64,000 bases of DNA from Streptomyces sp. YIM 121038 (lineage in GTDB: Bacteria > Actinomycetota > Actinomycetes > Streptomycetales > Streptomycetaceae): contig NZ_CP030771.1 of assembly GCF_006088715.1 (NCBI RefSeq), forward strand, positions 4,846,001 to 4,910,000. Direction: 5' to 3'. This document shows, piece after piece, positions 62,737 to 64,000 of this stretch. How positions within the stretch are numbered: position 1 is the stretch's first letter; every line of letters begins with the position of its first letter. The notes below the pieces were generated by a model. That model was not told the origin of the DNA. It was given only the letters and a program-made list of their open reading frames with translations, and searched no databases. Made by a program: the position numbers and the translations under genes.

Positions 62737-63993
62737 ATGGCTGTCGTCGGTGACCTGCGCGTTCTGCTGCGCCTTCGGGACTTCCGGCGACTGCTCGCCG
62801 TGCGCCTCCTCTCCCAGGGCGCGGACGGCGTCTACCAGGTCGCGCTCGCCACGTACGTGGTCTTCGCGCCGGAGAAGCAGGCCTCCCCCGCGGCGATCGC
62901 CTCCGCGATGGCGGTGCTGCTGCTGCCGTACTCGCTCGTCGGCCCGTTCGCGGGCGTCCTGCTCGACCGCTGGCGGCGCCGACAGGTCCTCGTGTACGGC
63001 AACGTCCTGCGGGCCGCGCTGGCGTCCCTCACGGCCGTGCTGATGCTCAGCGGTGCGCCCGACGGGCTCTTCTACGCCTCCGCGCTGTGCGTCACCGCCG
63101 TCAACCGTTTCGTCCTGGCGGGGCTCTCGGCGGCGCTGCCGCGCGTGGTGGACGACGACCGCCTGGTCATGGCCAATTCCCTGTCGCCGACCGCCGGAAC
63201 CCTCGCGGCGACGGCGGGCGGGGGCCTCGCCTTCCTCGTCCGCATCGTCGCCGCCGACTCGGACGCGGCGGTCGTCCTTCTGGGAGCCGCGCTCTATCTG
63301 TGCTCGGCGCTCGCCTCCCTGCGCATGCCGCGTGACCTGCTCGGCCCCGAGAAGGAGTTGGTGCAACCACGTCTGGGGGCAGCGCTCGCCGGCACCGCAC
63401 GCGGGCTTCTGGCGGGCGTACGCCACCTCGCCGAGCGCCGCACGGCCGCGCACGCCCTGGTGTCGATGACCCTGATGCGGTTCTGCTTCGGCGCCCTGAC
63501 GGTCATGGTGCTGATGCTGTGCCGGTACGCCTGGTCGTCGACCGAGGACGACGGGCTCGCGCTGCTCGGCATCGCCGTGGTGGTCTCCGGCGCCGGGTTC
63601 TTCACTGCCGCCCTGGTGACCCCGTGGGCCGTCGGGAGGCTCGGCGCCCGGCGCTGGATGGTCGTCTGCGCGGCCGCCGCCGCGATCCTGGGCCCCGCGC
63701 TCCTGCTGCCCTTCGCGCCGGGCCCGATACTCGTCGCCGCCTTCGTCATCGGGCTCACCACCCAGGGCGCGAAGATCGCCACGGACACGGTCGTGCAGTC
63801 GGCGGCTGACGACGGCTTCCGTGGCCGGATCTTCTCCCTGTACGACGTGCTCTTCAACGTCGCCTTCGTCGGAGCGGCGGGCGTCGCGGCGCTGATGCTG
63901 CCCCCGGACGGAAAATCGGTCGCGTTGGTTGCCTCGATCGCGCTGGTCTATGCAGCGATTGCTGGCGCTATGACCAGGTTTGACGTCCAGTAA
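62737..63993 (+). CDS. MFS transporter
   Basis: About 418 residues with 12 membrane helices. The start LRVLLRLRDFRRLLAVRLLSQGADGVYQVALATYVVF and loop GVLLDRWRRRQVLVYGNVLRA between helices 2 and 3 fit MFS exporters of the MFS_3/enterobactin-exporter type. It ends with GFRGRIFSLYDVLFNVAFVG and SIALVYAAIAGAMTRF, near the window edge and complete. Substrate unknown. There is no ribosome site; TTG or GTG starts upstream are possible. Confidence 0.87.
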   Translation: MAVVGDLRVLLRLRDFRRLLAVRLLSQGADGVYQVALATYVVFAPEKQASPAAIASAMAVLLLPYSLVGPFAGVLLDRWRRRQVLVYGNVLRAALASLTAVLMLSGAPDGLFYASALCVTAVNRFVLAGLSAALPRVVDDDRLVMANSLSPTAGTLAATAGGGLAFLVRIVAADSDAAVVLLGAALYLCSALASLRMPRDLLGPEKELVQPRLGAALAGTARGLLAGVRHLAERRTAAHALVSMTLMRFCFGALTVMVLMLCRYAWSSTEDDGLALLGIAVVVSGAGFFTAALVTPWAVGRLGARRWMVVCAAAAAILGPALLLPFAPGPILVAAFVIGLTTQGAKIATDTVVQSAADDGFRGRIFSLYDVLFNVAFVGAAGVAALMLPPDGKSVALVASIALVYAAIAGAMTRFDVQ

Positions 63994-64000
63994 GTGTCAC

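Overview
The window is high-GC DNA with the codon bias, GTG starts and gene content of a Streptomyces chromosome. The order rpsF-ssb-rpsR-rplI, a MATE exporter, dnaB, then ssgR/ssgA, thiC, a LacI regulator, hisC and cydA-cydB-cydCD matches, from memory, the core region beside oriC in S. coelicolor (roughly SCO3898 to SCO3950 and beyond, running backwards here). That places oriC off the right-hand end. Seven ParB-binding parS sites fit this. I see no prophage, insertion sequence, CRISPR array, rRNA or tRNA, and no secondary-metabolite cluster.

Layout. 1-1.7 kb: an ABC exporter pair on the minus strand, its permease cut by the window edge. 2.0-6.7 kb: a tightly overlapping plus-strand operon (M24 peptidase-like protein, EphD-like hydrolase/SDR fusion, PF10118 metal-dependent hydrolase, MerR regulator), followed by three DnaA boxes. 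6.9-10.0 kb: KptA RNA 2'-phosphotransferase, a small unknown protein, a flavin-dependent LLM oxidoreductase and a HAD hydrolase. 10.0-13.4 kb: a secreted M23 peptidase with a coiled coil and an orphan two-GAF sensor kinase. 13.5-20.3 kb: the cytochrome bd operon cydA-cydB-cydCD under a perfect Rex operator. 20.3-25.6 kb: HisC aminotransferase, LacI regulator, PPP-type phosphatase, membrane protein. 25.9-27.8 kb: thiC behind a TPP riboswitch. 27.9-31.9 kb: a YibE/F membrane protein, the sporulation pair ssgA/ssgR and a DUF5326 protein.

32-41 kb: housekeeping genes (cupin, holin-like membrane protein, low-molecular-weight phosphatase, PLP lyase, LysR, Nudix, flavohemoprotein, HAD phosphatase, membrane protein, double GNAT). 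41-47.4 kb: HbpS-like protein, MFS exporter divergent from MarR, GNAT, beta-lactamase-like hydrolase, type II NADH dehydrogenase-like flavoprotein. 47.5-52.7 kb: replication and translation genes (dnaB, MATE, rplI, rpsR, ssb, rpsF). 53.0-64 kb: cell-envelope genes (small membrane protein, femX-like, alanine racemase-like, GT87 glycosyltransferase, class A PBP), then padR, ino1 and an MFS transporter.

Several parts work together. Rex links cytochrome bd to NADH/NAD+ balance. SsgR and SsgA control septum placement for sporulation. The FemX-like protein, the racemase-like protein and the PBP are neighbours in peptidoglycan synthesis. A PadR regulator with a perfect palindromic operator sits in front of inositol-phosphate synthase. 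The most unusual signals are in the DNA itself: two parS sites whose central CACGTG supplies a GTG start codon, one parS inside the loop of a terminator-like hairpin, DnaA-box clusters away from oriC, a G-quadruplex-prone leader, and short tandem repeats in intergenic DNA and in protein linkers.
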